64,000 nucleotides of DNA from Sarcina sp034439435 (lineage in GTDB: Bacteria; Bacillota; Clostridia; Clostridiales; Clostridiaceae): the NCBI RefSeq assembly GCF_034439435.1, contig NZ_JAPCKJ010000002.1, positions 62,001 to 126,000 on the forward strand, in the 5' to 3' direction. A program made the position numbers and the translations under genes. This document shows, piece after piece, positions 8,512 through 17,146 of the stretch; within the stretch, counting starts at the first letter, position 1, and each line of letters starts with the position of its first letter. The notes under the pieces were generated by a model that saw only the letters and a list, made by a program, of their open reading frames with translations, made no database searches and had not been told where the DNA came from.

Positions 8512-8586
8512 ATGAGTATTGAGTATATAGACACTTATATTGTTACTAGAGCAATTAAAGGTTAAATAAGAAGAGGTATAAACTTA

Positions 8587-8760
8587 CTAAGTGATTGTTA
8601 TTCCAAAGTTTGGAATTATGTCGGCAGGAAGTATTCCTAGGTAAATACATACAATCAATACAATAACACAAAATGCAATTACTTTTAATGCCTTAGCAGC
8701 TACCTTTAATATTATATAAACACATAAGGCTACTATTAACACAGTTATTATAGTTTCCAT
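8587..8760 (-). CDS. Small membrane protein, 57 aa
   Basis: A 57-codon ORF begins with ATG at 8760, 6 bases after a strong AAGGAGAT ribosome site. The translation (METIITVLIVALCVYIILKV...) gives two hydrophobic segments, about residues 3-20 and 27-45, with a basic turn (KVAAKALK) between them, followed by a short polar tail. That makes it a hairpin membrane protein of unknown function. It is divergent from the pyr operon and convergent with the beta-lactamase-fold gene. No family is recognised. Confidence 0.65.
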   Translation of the reverse strand: METIITVLIVALCVYIILKVAAKALKVIAFCVIVLIVCIYLGILPADIIPNFGITIT

Positions 8761-9003
8761 AATTATCTCCTTCCAAGTATATTCTTCATTTACTAAATAG
8801 ATTGCAAATTATTCATATTAGTCTTTAAAACAAAGCTTGAGACTAAGTCGTTAATCAATATATGAAAAGAATACTTATTTCAATTATTATAGCTAATTAA
8901 TTTACTTTTTTCTACTTTATTTAGGTTACAGTATAATTAAATGTATAAATAGTTATTTTTTTTTACGTTAAAAATTTTAATAGAAATAAATGCTAAAAGT
9001 TTA
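8761..9003. other. Intergenic region upstream of the pyr promoter
   Basis: AT-rich sequence between the small membrane protein gene and the pyr promoter. No ORF with a ribosome site and no clear hairpin is seen. Confidence 0.4.
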
Positions 9004-9032
9004 TTGACATAAAAATTTTAATATGATATCAT
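9004..9032 (+). promoter_or_regulatory. pyr operon promoter
   Basis: The -35 TTGACA (9004-9009) and -10 TATCAT (9027-9032) are 17 bp apart, a good vegetative promoter. The predicted RNA start near 9039 lies just before the first PyrR-like site. Confidence 0.7.
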
Positions 9033-9045
9033 AAGCACAATGAAA

Positions 9046-9188
9046 GCAGTCCAGTGAGGCTGATTAATGAATAACCTTTAAATTTGATCCAGAGAGGTCA
9101 ATAAGGAAGTTATATAGTTGAATTATAATCTTGCGAGATTTATTTTATACGCGAAAAGTCTTCCTTATCATAGGAAGACTTTTTTTTG
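9046..9188 (+). promoter_or_regulatory. PyrR-type transcription attenuator of the pyr operon
   Basis: Two copies of the purine-rich PyrR loop consensus are present: AGTCCAGTGAGGCT at 9048-9061 and ATCCAGAGAGGTC at 9087-9099. They precede a strong terminator, AAAAGTCTTCCT / AGGAAGACTTTT plus T run, at 9154-9188. The segment ATAAGGAAG near 9102-9110 can pair with CTTCCTTAT of the terminator, forming the antiterminator. In the known mechanism, UMP-bound PyrR holds the loop as an anti-antiterminator and transcription stops. pyrR itself is not in this window. Confidence 0.85.
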
Positions 9189-9221
9189 AGTAAAATTATA
9201 TAGCTTTTCTTCTTTAAATTA

Positions 9222-9246
9222 ACACAGAGAGGTTAAAAAGGAGTGA
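9222..9246 (+). promoter_or_regulatory. Possible third PyrR loop overlapping the pyrB ribosome site
   Basis: ACACAGAGAGGTT lies after the attenuator terminator and directly before the AAAAAGGAGTG ribosome site of pyrB. It matches the core CAGAGAGG of the PyrR loop, so PyrR binding here could block translation. This is inferred from sequence similarity only. Confidence 0.45.
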
Positions 9247-9252
9247 ATTTTT

Positions 9253-10176
9253 ATGTTAAAAAACAAACATTTATTAGACCCATCAGATTTCACAGTAGAG
9301 GAATTTGATGAAATTTTCAAATTAGCACATCAAATAATGGCAAATCCAAAAGAATATCAAGACATATGCAAAGGTAAAATCCTAGCAACGCTTTTTTATG
9401 AGCCAAGCACTAGAACAAGATTATCTTTTGAATCAGCAATGCTTAGACTTGGTGGACAAGTTATAGGTTTCTCAGAACCAAACTCTTCATCAGTTGCTAA
9501 AGGAGAATCACTAAGGGATACTATTAAAACAATAAATTGCTATGCAGATCTTATAGCAATGAGACATCCTTTAGAAGGTGCGGCAAAAGTTGCTTCAATG
9601 TATTCAGATATCCCAGTTATAAATGCAGGAGATGGAGGTCATCAGCATCCGACTCAAACATTAACAGACCTTCTTACAATAAAAGAATACAGAGGAAATC
9701 TAGAAGGAAATACAATTGCATTATGTGGAGACTTAAAATTCGGTAGAACAGTGCATTCTCTTATAAAAGCACTTTCAAGATATAAGAACAACAAGTTCAT
9801 CTTAATATCTCCAATAGAACTTAGAATCCCAAATTATATTAGAGAGCAAATCTTAGAAAAAAATAATATAGAGTATAAAGAAATAACTAGTTTAGAGGAA
9901 GGCCTTAAAGAAGCTGATATTTTATACATGACAAGAATACAAAGAGAAAGATTTGTAGATCAAAGCGAGTATGAAAGATTAAAAGATGTATATGTATTAG
10001 ATGAAGCAAAAATGAAGAGTGCCAAAGAAGATATGATGGTTCTTCACCCTCTTCCAAGAGTAAATGAAATAGCTTATGAAGTAGATGAAGATTCAAGGGC
10101 ATTATACTTCAAACAAGCTAAATGCGGAATGTATGTAAGAATGGCATTAATGGCGAAACTTTTAGGGGAGGCGTAA
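9253..10176 (+). CDS. pyrB: Aspartate carbamoyltransferase catalytic subunit
   Basis: It condenses carbamoyl phosphate and L-aspartate to carbamoyl aspartate, the committed step of pyrimidine synthesis. The 307-aa length is normal. The carbamoyl-phosphate loop FYEPSTRTRLSFESA is at about 48-62 (STRTR 52-56), the HPTQTLTDL segment is present, and HPLPRV follows in the C-terminal half. It is first gene of the pyr operon, behind the attenuator and possibly a PyrR-shielded ribosome site. The next gene is a drastically shortened regulatory subunit, so the quaternary structure may differ from the E. coli holoenzyme. Confidence 0.97.
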   Translation: MLKNKHLLDPSDFTVEEFDEIFKLAHQIMANPKEYQDICKGKILATLFYEPSTRTRLSFESAMLRLGGQVIGFSEPNSSSVAKGESLRDTIKTINCYADLIAMRHPLEGAAKVASMYSDIPVINAGDGGHQHPTQTLTDLLTIKEYRGNLEGNTIALCGDLKFGRTVHSLIKALSRYKNNKFILISPIELRIPNYIREQILEKNNIEYKEITSLEEGLKEADILYMTRIQRERFVDQSEYERLKDVYVLDEAKMKSAKEDMMVLHPLPRVNEIAYEVDEDSRALYFKQAKCGMYVRMALMAKLLGEA

Positions 10177-10180
10177 TAAG

Positions 10181-10339
10181 ATGAAGAATAAAGAAGTACA
10201 AAATCATAAATGTAAAAATACAAAATGCATAACTCAAGTAGAAAAATATGTTCCTCAAAGTTTTACTTTGATAGATGAAAAGAACGATACATATCATTGT
10301 GATTACTGCCACGCAGAAAACACTTTTCCAAAGTTTTAA
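10181..10339 (+). CDS. pyrI: PyrI reduced to its zinc-binding domain (52 aa)
   Basis: This 52-codon ORF starts 4 bases after pyrB, behind AGGGGAGG, and ends 21 bp before pyrC. Its cysteines are C11, C16, C40 and C43, a C-x4-C-x23-C-x2-C pattern identical in spacing to the zinc site of E. coli PyrI (C109, C114, C138, C141). Neighbouring residues (KCKNTKCIT ... YHCDYC) also match. The whole N-terminal allosteric nucleotide-binding domain is absent, and the upstream bases are pyrB itself, so it is not merely a missed start. It could stabilise PyrB trimers without nucleotide control. Identity is strong; function is inferred. Confidence 0.82.
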   Translation: MKNKEVQNHKCKNTKCITQVEKYVPQSFTLIDEKNDTYHCDYCHAENTFPKF

Positions 10340-10360
10340 TTTGAGGAGGAAATAATTAAG

Positions 10361-11560
10361 ATGGATTTGCTAATTAAAAATGTAAATTTAATAGATGAAA
10401 GTAACAACTTTTTTGGTGATATATATATAGAAAAAGGATTAATAAAAGAATTAGGAACTGAATTAAATAAAGAGTGTGAAACAATAGATGGTAAGGGCTT
10501 AGTACTTATGCCAGCATTCATAGATACTCATGCACACTTTAGAGATCCAGGATTTGAATATAAAGAGGATATAGAAAGTGGCTCTAAGGCGGCAGTAAGA
10601 GGAGGGTATACAACTGTAACTCTAATGCCAAACACTAAGCCAGTTTGTAGCTCAAAGGAAATTTTAGATTATGTAGTTAACAAAGGTAAGGATGTTGGAC
10701 TAGCAGATTTATACCAAACAGTTTCTATAACTAAGGATTTATCAGGTGAGGAAATAAATCATCTAAATGAATTCAAAGGAGATCCTAATGTTAAGGCAAT
10801 AACTGATGATGGTAAAGGCGTATCTGACTCTAAGATTATGATGGAAGCTATGAAGGTAGCTATGGAAAATAACTGGGTAGTAATGTCTCATGCAGAAAGC
10901 CCAGAATTTTCAAAAGTGGACATGCGTCTAGCTGAGAATATGATGACTTGGAGAGACATTGCCTTAGCAAAGTTTGTAGGTTGTAAGTTACACATGTCTC
11001 ATGTCAGTACTAAGGAAGCTATAAAGTATATAATAGATGGAAAAAATGATGGAGTTAAAGTAACTTGTGAAGTAACTCCTCACCATATAGCTTTAAATAA
11101 CAAGGTTAATAATTACAGAGTTAATCCTCCTATAAGAGAAGAAGAGGATGTTAACTTCATAATAAAAGCAATAAAAATGAATTATGTTGACTGTATAGGA
11201 ACAGACCATGCTCCGCACTCAAAAGAAGATAAGGAAAAAGGAGCACCTGGCATGATTGGAATTGAACAAGCTTTCTCAATCTGCTATACGAAGTTAGTTA
11301 AAGAAAATCATATTAACTTAAATAAGCTAAGCCAATTAATGAGTGGAAATGCTGCTAAGTTATTAAATATAAATAAGGGAAAACTTCAACCAGGTTTTGC
11401 AGGAGATTTAGTTTTAGTAGATCTAAACAAGAAAAGAATATTAAAAGAAGAAGATATAGTATCTAGAAGTAAAAATACGCCATTTAATGGAATGGAATTT
11501 TACGGAGATGTGGTATTAACAATAAAAGACGGAAAAATAGTTTATAAAGGTGAGTTTTAG
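10361..11560 (+). CDS. pyrC: Dihydroorotase
   Basis: It cyclises carbamoyl aspartate to dihydroorotate. It is an amidohydrolase of the PyrC type I class (399 aa). The metal motif is His57 and His59 in DTHAHFRDPGF, with CEVTPHH and GTDHAPH later in the barrel. The start ATG follows GAGGAGG. It is third in the pyr operon, with 9 bp to pyrF. No odd features. Confidence 0.96.
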   Translation: MDLLIKNVNLIDESNNFFGDIYIEKGLIKELGTELNKECETIDGKGLVLMPAFIDTHAHFRDPGFEYKEDIESGSKAAVRGGYTTVTLMPNTKPVCSSKEILDYVVNKGKDVGLADLYQTVSITKDLSGEEINHLNEFKGDPNVKAITDDGKGVSDSKIMMEAMKVAMENNWVVMSHAESPEFSKVDMRLAENMMTWRDIALAKFVGCKLHMSHVSTKEAIKYIIDGKNDGVKVTCEVTPHHIALNNKVNNYRVNPPIREEEDVNFIIKAIKMNYVDCIGTDHAPHSKEDKEKGAPGMIGIEQAFSICYTKLVKENHINLNKLSQLMSGNAAKLLNINKGKLQPGFAGDLVLVDLNKKRILKEEDIVSRSKNTPFNGMEFYGDVVLTIKDGKIVYKGEF

Positions 11561-11569
11561 GAGGTATAT

Positions 11570-12433
11570 ATGATAGCTGATAAATTGTTTGAAAAGGTAG
11601 AAAAAAATGGATTGGTTTGTGTTGGATTAGACACTAGCTTAGACTATATACCAGAAGAATTCAAAAGTAAGTTTTCAAATGAAGCTGATATGTTATTCGC
11701 TTTCAATAAGGAAATTATAGATGCAACACTAGATGTATCTGCATGCTTCAAAGTTCAAATAGCTTACTATGAAGCTCTTGGTCTTAAGGGATTAGAAGCT
11801 TACAAAAATACATTAAGCTACTTAAGAGAAAAAGATGCTTTAATCATAGCTGATATAAAAAGAGGAGACATAGCAGCAACAGCGAAAATGTATGCAAAAG
11901 CTCACTTCGAAGGTGATTTTGAAAGTGACTTCATAACTTTAAACCCATACATGGGAATGGATAGTATAGATCCATACTTACCTTATATAGAGAAAAATGA
12001 AAAAGGAGTTTTTGTACTAGTAAGAACTTCAAACAAAGGAGCTGAAGATATAGAGTATCTGGAGGCTGGAAATGGAAAGAAAGTTTACGATGTAGTTGGA
12101 GAAAAGTTAAATACTTTAGGTAAAAACTACTTAGGAAAACATGGTTATAGCTCAATAGGTGGAGTTGTAGGATGTACTCACCAAGAAGAGGCAAAAGAAA
12201 TGAGAGCTGAATTAGATACAATGCCATTCTTAATACCTGGATATGGTGCACAAGGTGGAACTGCAGAAGATGTAGCAGCTTACCTTAATAATGGAAATGG
12301 TGGAATTGTAAACTCTTCAAGAAAGATCTTATTAGCATACAAAGCTATGGAAGATAGTAAAAACTTTGCAGAGTGTGCTAGAAAAGAAGCGATTTCAATG
12401 AGAGATAGCATAAGAGAAGCAATTTTAAAATAG
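11570..12433 (+). CDS. pyrF: Orotidine 5'-phosphate decarboxylase, long (type 2) form
   Basis: It decarboxylates OMP to UMP, the last step of the pathway. At 287 aa it is the longer subfamily. The catalytic Asp-x-Lys-x-x-Asp motif is D95-x-K97-x-x-D100 in IADIKRGDIAATA. The phosphate site PGYGAQGG and a C-terminal SSRKILLAYK stretch are present. An AGGAGG ribosome site overlaps the pyrC end. It lies 22 bp before the pyrK start. Confidence 0.95.
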   Translation: MIADKLFEKVEKNGLVCVGLDTSLDYIPEEFKSKFSNEADMLFAFNKEIIDATLDVSACFKVQIAYYEALGLKGLEAYKNTLSYLREKDALIIADIKRGDIAATAKMYAKAHFEGDFESDFITLNPYMGMDSIDPYLPYIEKNEKGVFVLVRTSNKGAEDIEYLEAGNGKKVYDVVGEKLNTLGKNYLGKHGYSSIGGVVGCTHQEEAKEMRAELDTMPFLIPGYGAQGGTAEDVAAYLNNGNGGIVNSSRKILLAYKAMEDSKNFAECARKEAISMRDSIREAILK

Positions 12434-12455
12434 AGAGAACTTGGGAGGACAGATT

Positions 12456-13196
12456 ATGGCTATGGAATATTTCAAAGGCAAAGTAAAAGAAAATATTGAA
12501 TTAGTAGAGGGAATATACTCATTAATAGTAGGGCATGAAGCTAAAGTAAATGCAGGACAATTCTATATGATAAAAACTCCAAACACTTTCTTAGGAAGAC
12601 CAATAAGTGTTTGTGAGGTAAATGAAAATGATGTACGTTTCGTGTATGCTACTATTGGAGCTGGAACAAATGAAATGAAAAAAATGATTCCTGGAGATGA
12701 AATAGAAATAATAGGTCCTTTAGGAAATGGCTTCGATGTAACTAAGGATTATGGAAGAGTTGCTTTAGTAAGTGGTGGTATAGGAACTGCACCAATGTTA
12801 GAACTTGCGAAAATGCTTAGAAAGAATAATCCAGAAATAAAAATGGATTTCTATGGTGGCTTTAGAGATGATATATACCTAGTAGATGAAATAGGAGAAT
12901 ATGTAGGAAAAACTAAAATTTCAACAAATACAGGTAAACATGGACACAAAGGTTTTGTAACAGAAATTCTTCCTCTTCAAAAGTATGATACAGTACTATG
13001 CTGTGGACCAGAGATTATGATGAAGAGGGTTGTTGAAATGTGCAAAGAGGCTGGTGTTAATGTGTATGTTTCTATGGAAAAGCACATGGCTTGTGGAGTA
13101 GGAGCTTGCTTAGTATGTACATGTAAAACAAAATCAGGAAATAAAAGAACTTGTAAAGATGGTCCAGTATTCAATGGCTTAGAAGTTGAATTATAA
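12456..13196 (+). CDS. pyrK: Dihydroorotate dehydrogenase B, electron transfer subunit
   Basis: PyrK carries FAD and a [2Fe-2S] cluster and passes electrons from PyrD FMN to NAD+. I choose ATG 12456 (246 aa), 7 bases after GGAGG; the upstream TTG overlaps that ribosome site. The FAD motif GRPISVCEV is near the N-terminus and the NAD motif GGIGTAPMLELA in the middle. The cluster cysteines are C213, C218, C221 and C233 in CGVGACLVC...C. It is followed directly by pyrD, confirming the heterotetrameric class 1B enzyme. Confidence 0.95.
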   Translation: MAMEYFKGKVKENIELVEGIYSLIVGHEAKVNAGQFYMIKTPNTFLGRPISVCEVNENDVRFVYATIGAGTNEMKKMIPGDEIEIIGPLGNGFDVTKDYGRVALVSGGIGTAPMLELAKMLRKNNPEIKMDFYGGFRDDIYLVDEIGEYVGKTKISTNTGKHGHKGFVTEILPLQKYDTVLCCGPEIMMKRVVEMCKEAGVNVYVSMEKHMACGVGACLVCTCKTKSGNKRTCKDGPVFNGLEVEL

Positions 13197-13213
13197 TTTA
13201 GGAGGGGTTAAGT

Positions 13214-14113
13214 ATGTTAAAGACAGTTATAAATGGAGTAGATTTTAAAAACCCTGTTATAGCAGCATCAGGTACTTTTGGTTTTGGAGCTGAATACAAT
13301 AACTTCTATGATGTGGGAGAACTAGGGGGAATAAGTTCAAAAGGACTAACTCTTAATGGTAGAGAAGGTAATGAAGGAATAAGAATATATGAAACACCTC
13401 AAGGGATCATGAATTCAGTAGGACTTCAAAATCCAGGAATAGAAAAATTTATAGAAGTAGAACTTCCTAAAATGTTAGAACTAGATACAAACATAATAGC
13501 AAATGTAGGTGGAGCTACTATAGAAGATTATGAAAGAGCAGTTTCACTTTTAAATAAAGAAAAAGTAGACATGATAGAGTTAAACATCTCTTGTCCTAAT
13601 GTAAAATCTGGGGGAATGGCCTTCGGAATACAATCAGATGTAGCTTATGAAGTAGTTTCTAAGGTAAGAAAAATTTGTGATAAGCCTCTAATGGTAAAAT
13701 TATCACCAAATGCTGAAAATATATGCGACATGGCATATAGATGTGCAGAGGCTGGAGCGGATTCAATATCACTAATAAATACATTAAAAGGAATGGCAAT
13801 AGATATAAAAAATAGAAAGCCAGTATTCAATAATGTGTATGCAGGACTTTCAGGTCCAGCTATAAAACCAGTAGCACTTAGAATGGTTCATGAAGTTGCT
13901 AAAACTGTAGATATTCCAGTAATAGGACTAGGTGGAATTTCAACAGCAGAGGATGCAATAGAATTTATGATGGCAGGAGCTTCTGCTATACAGATAGGAA
14001 CAATAAACTTTGTAAATCCTAAAGCAGGTGTAGAAATAATAAAAGGTTTAGAAGGTTTCTGTAGAAGAGAAGGCTTAAAGAACATTAAAGAAATAGTAGG
14101 TTGCATAAAGTAG
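13214..14113 (+). CDS. pyrD: Dihydroorotate dehydrogenase B, catalytic subunit (class 1B)
   Basis: It oxidises dihydroorotate to orotate using FMN, with NAD+ as final acceptor through PyrK. The 299-aa length is normal. The active-site base Cys127 in ELNISCPNVKSGG is the class 1 signature. The FMN-phosphate region GLGGISTAEDAIEF is intact. The ribosome site is TTTAGGAGG. It is cotranscribed with pyrK; a 290-bp gap with a palindromic repeat then separates it from pyrE. Confidence 0.96.
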   Translation: MLKTVINGVDFKNPVIAASGTFGFGAEYNNFYDVGELGGISSKGLTLNGREGNEGIRIYETPQGIMNSVGLQNPGIEKFIEVELPKMLELDTNIIANVGGATIEDYERAVSLLNKEKVDMIELNISCPNVKSGGMAFGIQSDVAYEVVSKVRKICDKPLMVKLSPNAENICDMAYRCAEAGADSISLINTLKGMAIDIKNRKPVFNNVYAGLSGPAIKPVALRMVHEVAKTVDIPVIGLGGISTAEDAIEFMMAGASAIQIGTINFVNPKAGVEIIKGLEGFCRREGLKNIKEIVGCIK

Positions 14114-14114
14114 T

Positions 14115-14357
14115 AAGATTGTATTGAAACCTAACAATAAAACTTACAAATATATTCCGAGAATTATTAGATTTCGCTAAGAATTTATAGTTATTATTCC
14201 AAAAATATTACTAAAGCTTCGAAACTAGCTTCGCGTCGAACAATCTTAGCTTTTTAACGTAATATTTTCTACATAATAACTTAAATTCTAAAGCTTATCT
14301 AAATATCCTCTTCATACTATTTGTAAGTTTTATTAAAAGATAGTTGTACACAATCTT
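14115..14357 (+). repeat. Palindromic repeat element, copy A (pyrD-pyrE gap)
   Basis: Core 14136-14334 is bounded by perfect 17-bp inverted repeats (AATAAAACTTACAAATA / TATTTGTAAGTTTTATT). Nested arms lie inside (AAGAATTTATAGTTATTA opposite TAATAACTTAAATTCT; AGCTTCGAAACTAGC in the centre). Flanking 8-bp arms AAGATTGT / ACAATCTT at 14115 and 14350 add an outer pair. The reverse complement matches 41121-41361 at roughly four bases in five by eye. It has no ORF and is presumably transcribed within the pyr operon. Confidence 0.8.
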
Positions 14358-14420
14358 AGGTAAAGTAAATAAAATTAATTAAAGGAACAAATAAAAAGAA
14401 AAGTTTTGGAGGAGTTAAAT

Positions 14421-14999
14421 ATGAAAAATACAGACGTTATGGTTATAGATACATTAAAAGAGGTTGGAGCTTTATTAGAAGGACATTTCTTACTATCATC
14501 AGGAAGACACTCTAATAGATACTGCCAATGTGCTCAATTATTAAAACATCCAGATAAAGCTGAAAAAGTATTAAAAGTTGTTGCAGATCAATTAAAGGAC
14601 ATCGACTTTGACTTAGTTGTAGGACCAGCTATGGGAGGCGTTATAGTAGCTTACGAATTAGGAAGACAATTAGGTAAGCCAGCAATCTTCACTGAGAGAG
14701 TAGATGGAGAAATGACTCTTAGAAGAGGATTCACTATAGAAAAGGGACAAAAAGTAGTAATAACAGAGGATGTTGTAACTACAGGTAAGAGTTTTAAAGA
14801 AGCTGCAAAAGTAATTGAAGAACAAGGCGGAGAAGTTGTAGCAGTAGTTTGTATAGTAGATAGAACTCCAGGAAATGTAACAGACTTCCCAATGTATAGT
14901 TCAATAAAACTTGATATAGAAAGCTTTGAGGCAGAAAACTGCCCACTATGTAAAGAAGGTACACCTTACATTAAACCAGGTAGCAGAAACATAAAATAG
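14421..14999 (+). CDS. pyrE: Orotate phosphoribosyltransferase
   Basis: It converts orotate and PRPP to OMP. The start ATG 14421 (192 aa) follows GGAGGAG; an in-frame TTG in that ribosome site is rejected. The PRPP loop VVITEDVVTTGKS lies in the middle of the protein. The C-terminal CPLCKEGTPYIKPGS segment is common in this subfamily of PyrE. It is last in the pyr operon, after the palindromic element, with a terminator directly downstream. It may also have its own promoter in the 290-bp gap, but none is convincing. Confidence 0.95.
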   Translation: MKNTDVMVIDTLKEVGALLEGHFLLSSGRHSNRYCQCAQLLKHPDKAEKVLKVVADQLKDIDFDLVVGPAMGGVIVAYELGRQLGKPAIFTERVDGEMTLRRGFTIEKGQKVVITEDVVTTGKSFKEAAKVIEEQGGEVVAVVCIVDRTPGNVTDFPMYSSIKLDIESFEAENCPLCKEGTPYIKPGSRNIK

Positions 15000-15032
15000 T
15001 ATAAAAACTTTAAATGAATTTATATATCAAAT

Positions 15033-15065
15033 AAAAACTTCAGTACATATTGTACTGGAGTTTTT
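15033..15065 (+). terminator. pyr operon terminator
   Basis: The stem is AAAAACTTCAGTAC / GTACTGGAGTTTTT, continuing into a T run. Confidence 0.88.
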
Positions 15066-15172
15066 ATATTTTACTAATTTGTTAAAATATTGTATTATAA
15101 TTGGAATGTGTAAAAAATTAACTTATAATTTTAAATATACAATAAGTTCCAGTTTGATAGGGAGGAGATTAA

Positions 15173-15646
15173 ATGATAACTACTTTATCAAAACATAGGA
15201 ATAAGATTATAGGTTTAACTCTTTTTATAATTGCAATTATTATATTGGCTATGGTTCCCACAGATGATTTTCCATTTGATAAACCTAATCTTAAAATAAC
15301 TTATGATAATGAAAAAGTTTCTACAATCAATGGAGAATTTAATTGGTTTAATAAAGAGTTAGGTGGAAACAGTACTTTTGCAGAGCCTTTAGAGAATTTA
15401 AATAAGCCAATATATGCAGAAGGCGGAGAAACACTCCAAATAAAGTTTTCTAAAGAACCTAATTCTGTAACTATCCAAGAACTGTCTACTACCCCTTATA
15501 CAGATTATGAATATTTAAATGGAGATTCAAAGAAGGAATATTCTTTTATATTACCTAAAGAAAAGGGAGAATATTACTTTGAAGTGAAAGGAGTTTGGGA
15601 TGAAACTCATAATATAGCTGAGATATTTAAGGTTTGCATTGAATAA
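15173..15646 (+). CDS. Membrane-anchored extracytoplasmic protein of unknown function
   Basis: A 157-aa protein with an N-terminal signal anchor (basic start, hydrophobic 13-28, IIGLTLFIIAIIILAM) and no cleavage or lipobox motif. The rest is polar with beta-rich, Ig-like spacing (DEKVSTINGEFNWF, KEYSFILPKEKGEYYFEVKG) and probably lies outside the membrane. The ribosome site GGGAGGAG is strong. It is monocistronic after the pyr terminator. No family is recognised, and no binding motif is visible. Confidence 0.65.
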   Translation: MITTLSKHRNKIIGLTLFIIAIIILAMVPTDDFPFDKPNLKITYDNEKVSTINGEFNWFNKELGGNSTFAEPLENLNKPIYAEGGETLQIKFSKEPNSVTIQELSTTPYTDYEYLNGDSKKEYSFILPKEKGEYYFEVKGVWDETHNIAEIFKVCIE

Positions 15647-15815
15647 TATTAAATAGTTTATTCTTATTATTTTCATATTAAATATAATTGTTGTTTTAAA
15701 GAAGTAATGATAGTAATGTATGAAATATAAACAAGCGATAATTTAACTTGTCTATATTAATGATTTACTTATTTTTAGATTTTATAAAATTATATTAACT
15801 AAAGGGGAGAAATTT

Positions 15816-16613
15816 ATGAGGGAAGAAGAGATTTTAAAATTTGAAAGTGAAGAAGAAAGAGTGTCCGCCTTATATGATATATTTAATGAAAGTACTAGGC
15901 TTTCATCAAAGGCTAATCAGGTTGAGTTTTTGACAACAGTAAGAAACATTGAAAAGTTTCTTAAACCAGGAATGAAGATTCTTGATTTAGGGGCTGGTAC
16001 TGGAGAATATAGTCTATATTTTGCTAAAAAAGGTTTTCAAGTAACAGCTATTGAATTAGTTGAAAAACATGTTAAAGAAATCAAAGAAAAATGTGAGAAG
16101 GACATGAATTTAAGCGTTTTTCAAGGTAATGCATTAAACATATCTAATATTGAAGAAAATAGTTATGATATTGTACTATGTTTTGGTCCTCTATATCATT
16201 TAAGTAAGATTGAAGATAGAATGAAATCTATAGAAGAGGTAAAAAGAGTTTGTAAAGATAATGGAAAAATGTTTTTTGCCTTTATATCTAATGATATGGT
16301 AATAACTACAGAAACTATGTGTTATAATCCAAACTTTTTAAAAGGAGATGCTTATGATCATGAAACATTTAAGTTAGTTGATTATCCTTTTGTATTTCAC
16401 AGTGTAGATCAGTGTAGAAAACTACTAAATGACTCTGGGGTTGAAATTATTTCTGAAATTGCTGCAGATGGATTAAGTGAGCTTTTAGCAGATAAAATAA
16501 ATAATATGGATGAAGAGGACTATAATCTATGGTTAAATTATCATTATCATTGTTCGGAAAAACCAGAGTTTCTAGGATATAGTAACCATTTATTGTTTAT
16601 AGCTGAAAAATAA
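15816..16613 (+). CDS. Class I SAM-dependent methyltransferase
   Basis: A 265-aa Rossmann-type methyltransferase. Motif I is ILDLGAGTGEYSLYFAKKG at about 56-74, the acidic strand end is TAIELVEKHV, and motif IV is DIVLCFGPLYHL. The substrate is unknown; this general family methylates small molecules. The next gene is a GNAT acetyltransferase 25 bp downstream, probably cotranscribed, which suggests a small modification or detoxification pair, though that is inference only. Confidence 0.8.
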   Translation: MREEEILKFESEEERVSALYDIFNESTRLSSKANQVEFLTTVRNIEKFLKPGMKILDLGAGTGEYSLYFAKKGFQVTAIELVEKHVKEIKEKCEKDMNLSVFQGNALNISNIEENSYDIVLCFGPLYHLSKIEDRMKSIEEVKRVCKDNGKMFFAFISNDMVITTETMCYNPNFLKGDAYDHETFKLVDYPFVFHSVDQCRKLLNDSGVEIISEIAADGLSELLADKINNMDEEDYNLWLNYHYHCSEKPEFLGYSNHLLFIAEK

Positions 16614-16638
16614 TATTATTTTTAATTAAAGAGGTTTT

Positions 16639-17061
16639 ATGGATTTAGAAAAAGTAATTTTAAAAAAAGATTCAATTAATGATATAAAAAGTATAGCTTT
16701 ATTATATGAAAGTGCAGGCTGGATTAATTATACTGAAGATTTAAATAAATTAGAAAGAGCATTTAAAAATTCACTAAAAATAACTTCAGCTTGGCATGGT
16801 GAAAAGTTAGTAGGTCTTATTAGAGTTGTTGGTGATGGTTTAACTATAATATATATACAAGATATAATTGTACTTCCTGAATATCAAGGAAATGGTATTG
16901 GGAGAGGATTAATTAATTCTGTATTAGATGAATATAAAAATGTTAGACAAAAAGTATTGATAAGTGATGATAAAGAAGCTTCAGTCGAGTTTTATAAAAA
17001 GGTTGGTTTTAAATCAATTGATAATTATAATGGAGTAGCTTTTGTAAATTATATAGAATAA
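16639..17061 (+). CDS. GNAT family N-acetyltransferase
   Basis: A 140-aa single-domain acetyltransferase. The acetyl-CoA loop VLPEYQGNGIGRGLINSVL contains the Q/RxxGxG/A signature, and the C-terminal strand reads SVEFYKKVGFKS. The substrate is unknown. The gene follows the methyltransferase gene and ends at a terminator. Confidence 0.82.
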   Translation: MDLEKVILKKDSINDIKSIALLYESAGWINYTEDLNKLERAFKNSLKITSAWHGEKLVGLIRVVGDGLTIIYIQDIIVLPEYQGNGIGRGLINSVLDEYKNVRQKVLISDDKEASVEFYKKVGFKSIDNYNGVAFVNYIE

Positions 17062-17072
17062 CTTTAAAATAC

Positions 17073-17104
17073 AAAACCTCAGTAATTATTACTGAGGTTT
17101 TAAT
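17073..17104 (+). terminator. Methyltransferase-acetyltransferase operon terminator
   Basis: The stem is AAAACCTCAGTAAT / ATTACTGAGGTTTT, continuing into T-rich sequence. Confidence 0.85.
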
Positions 17105-17146
17105 TATAAAATAATTAAGTTAATGACTTCATATACCTAAGATAAT

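Noticed and set aside
10118..10312. Minus-strand 64-codon ORF opposite pyrB/pyrI
   Set aside because: It is a shadow of the plus-strand zinc-domain gene, which has better ribosome site and motif support.
15816..16613. Antibiotic-type rRNA methyltransferase
   Set aside because: Only general SAM-binding motifs are visible; nothing supports an rRNA target.
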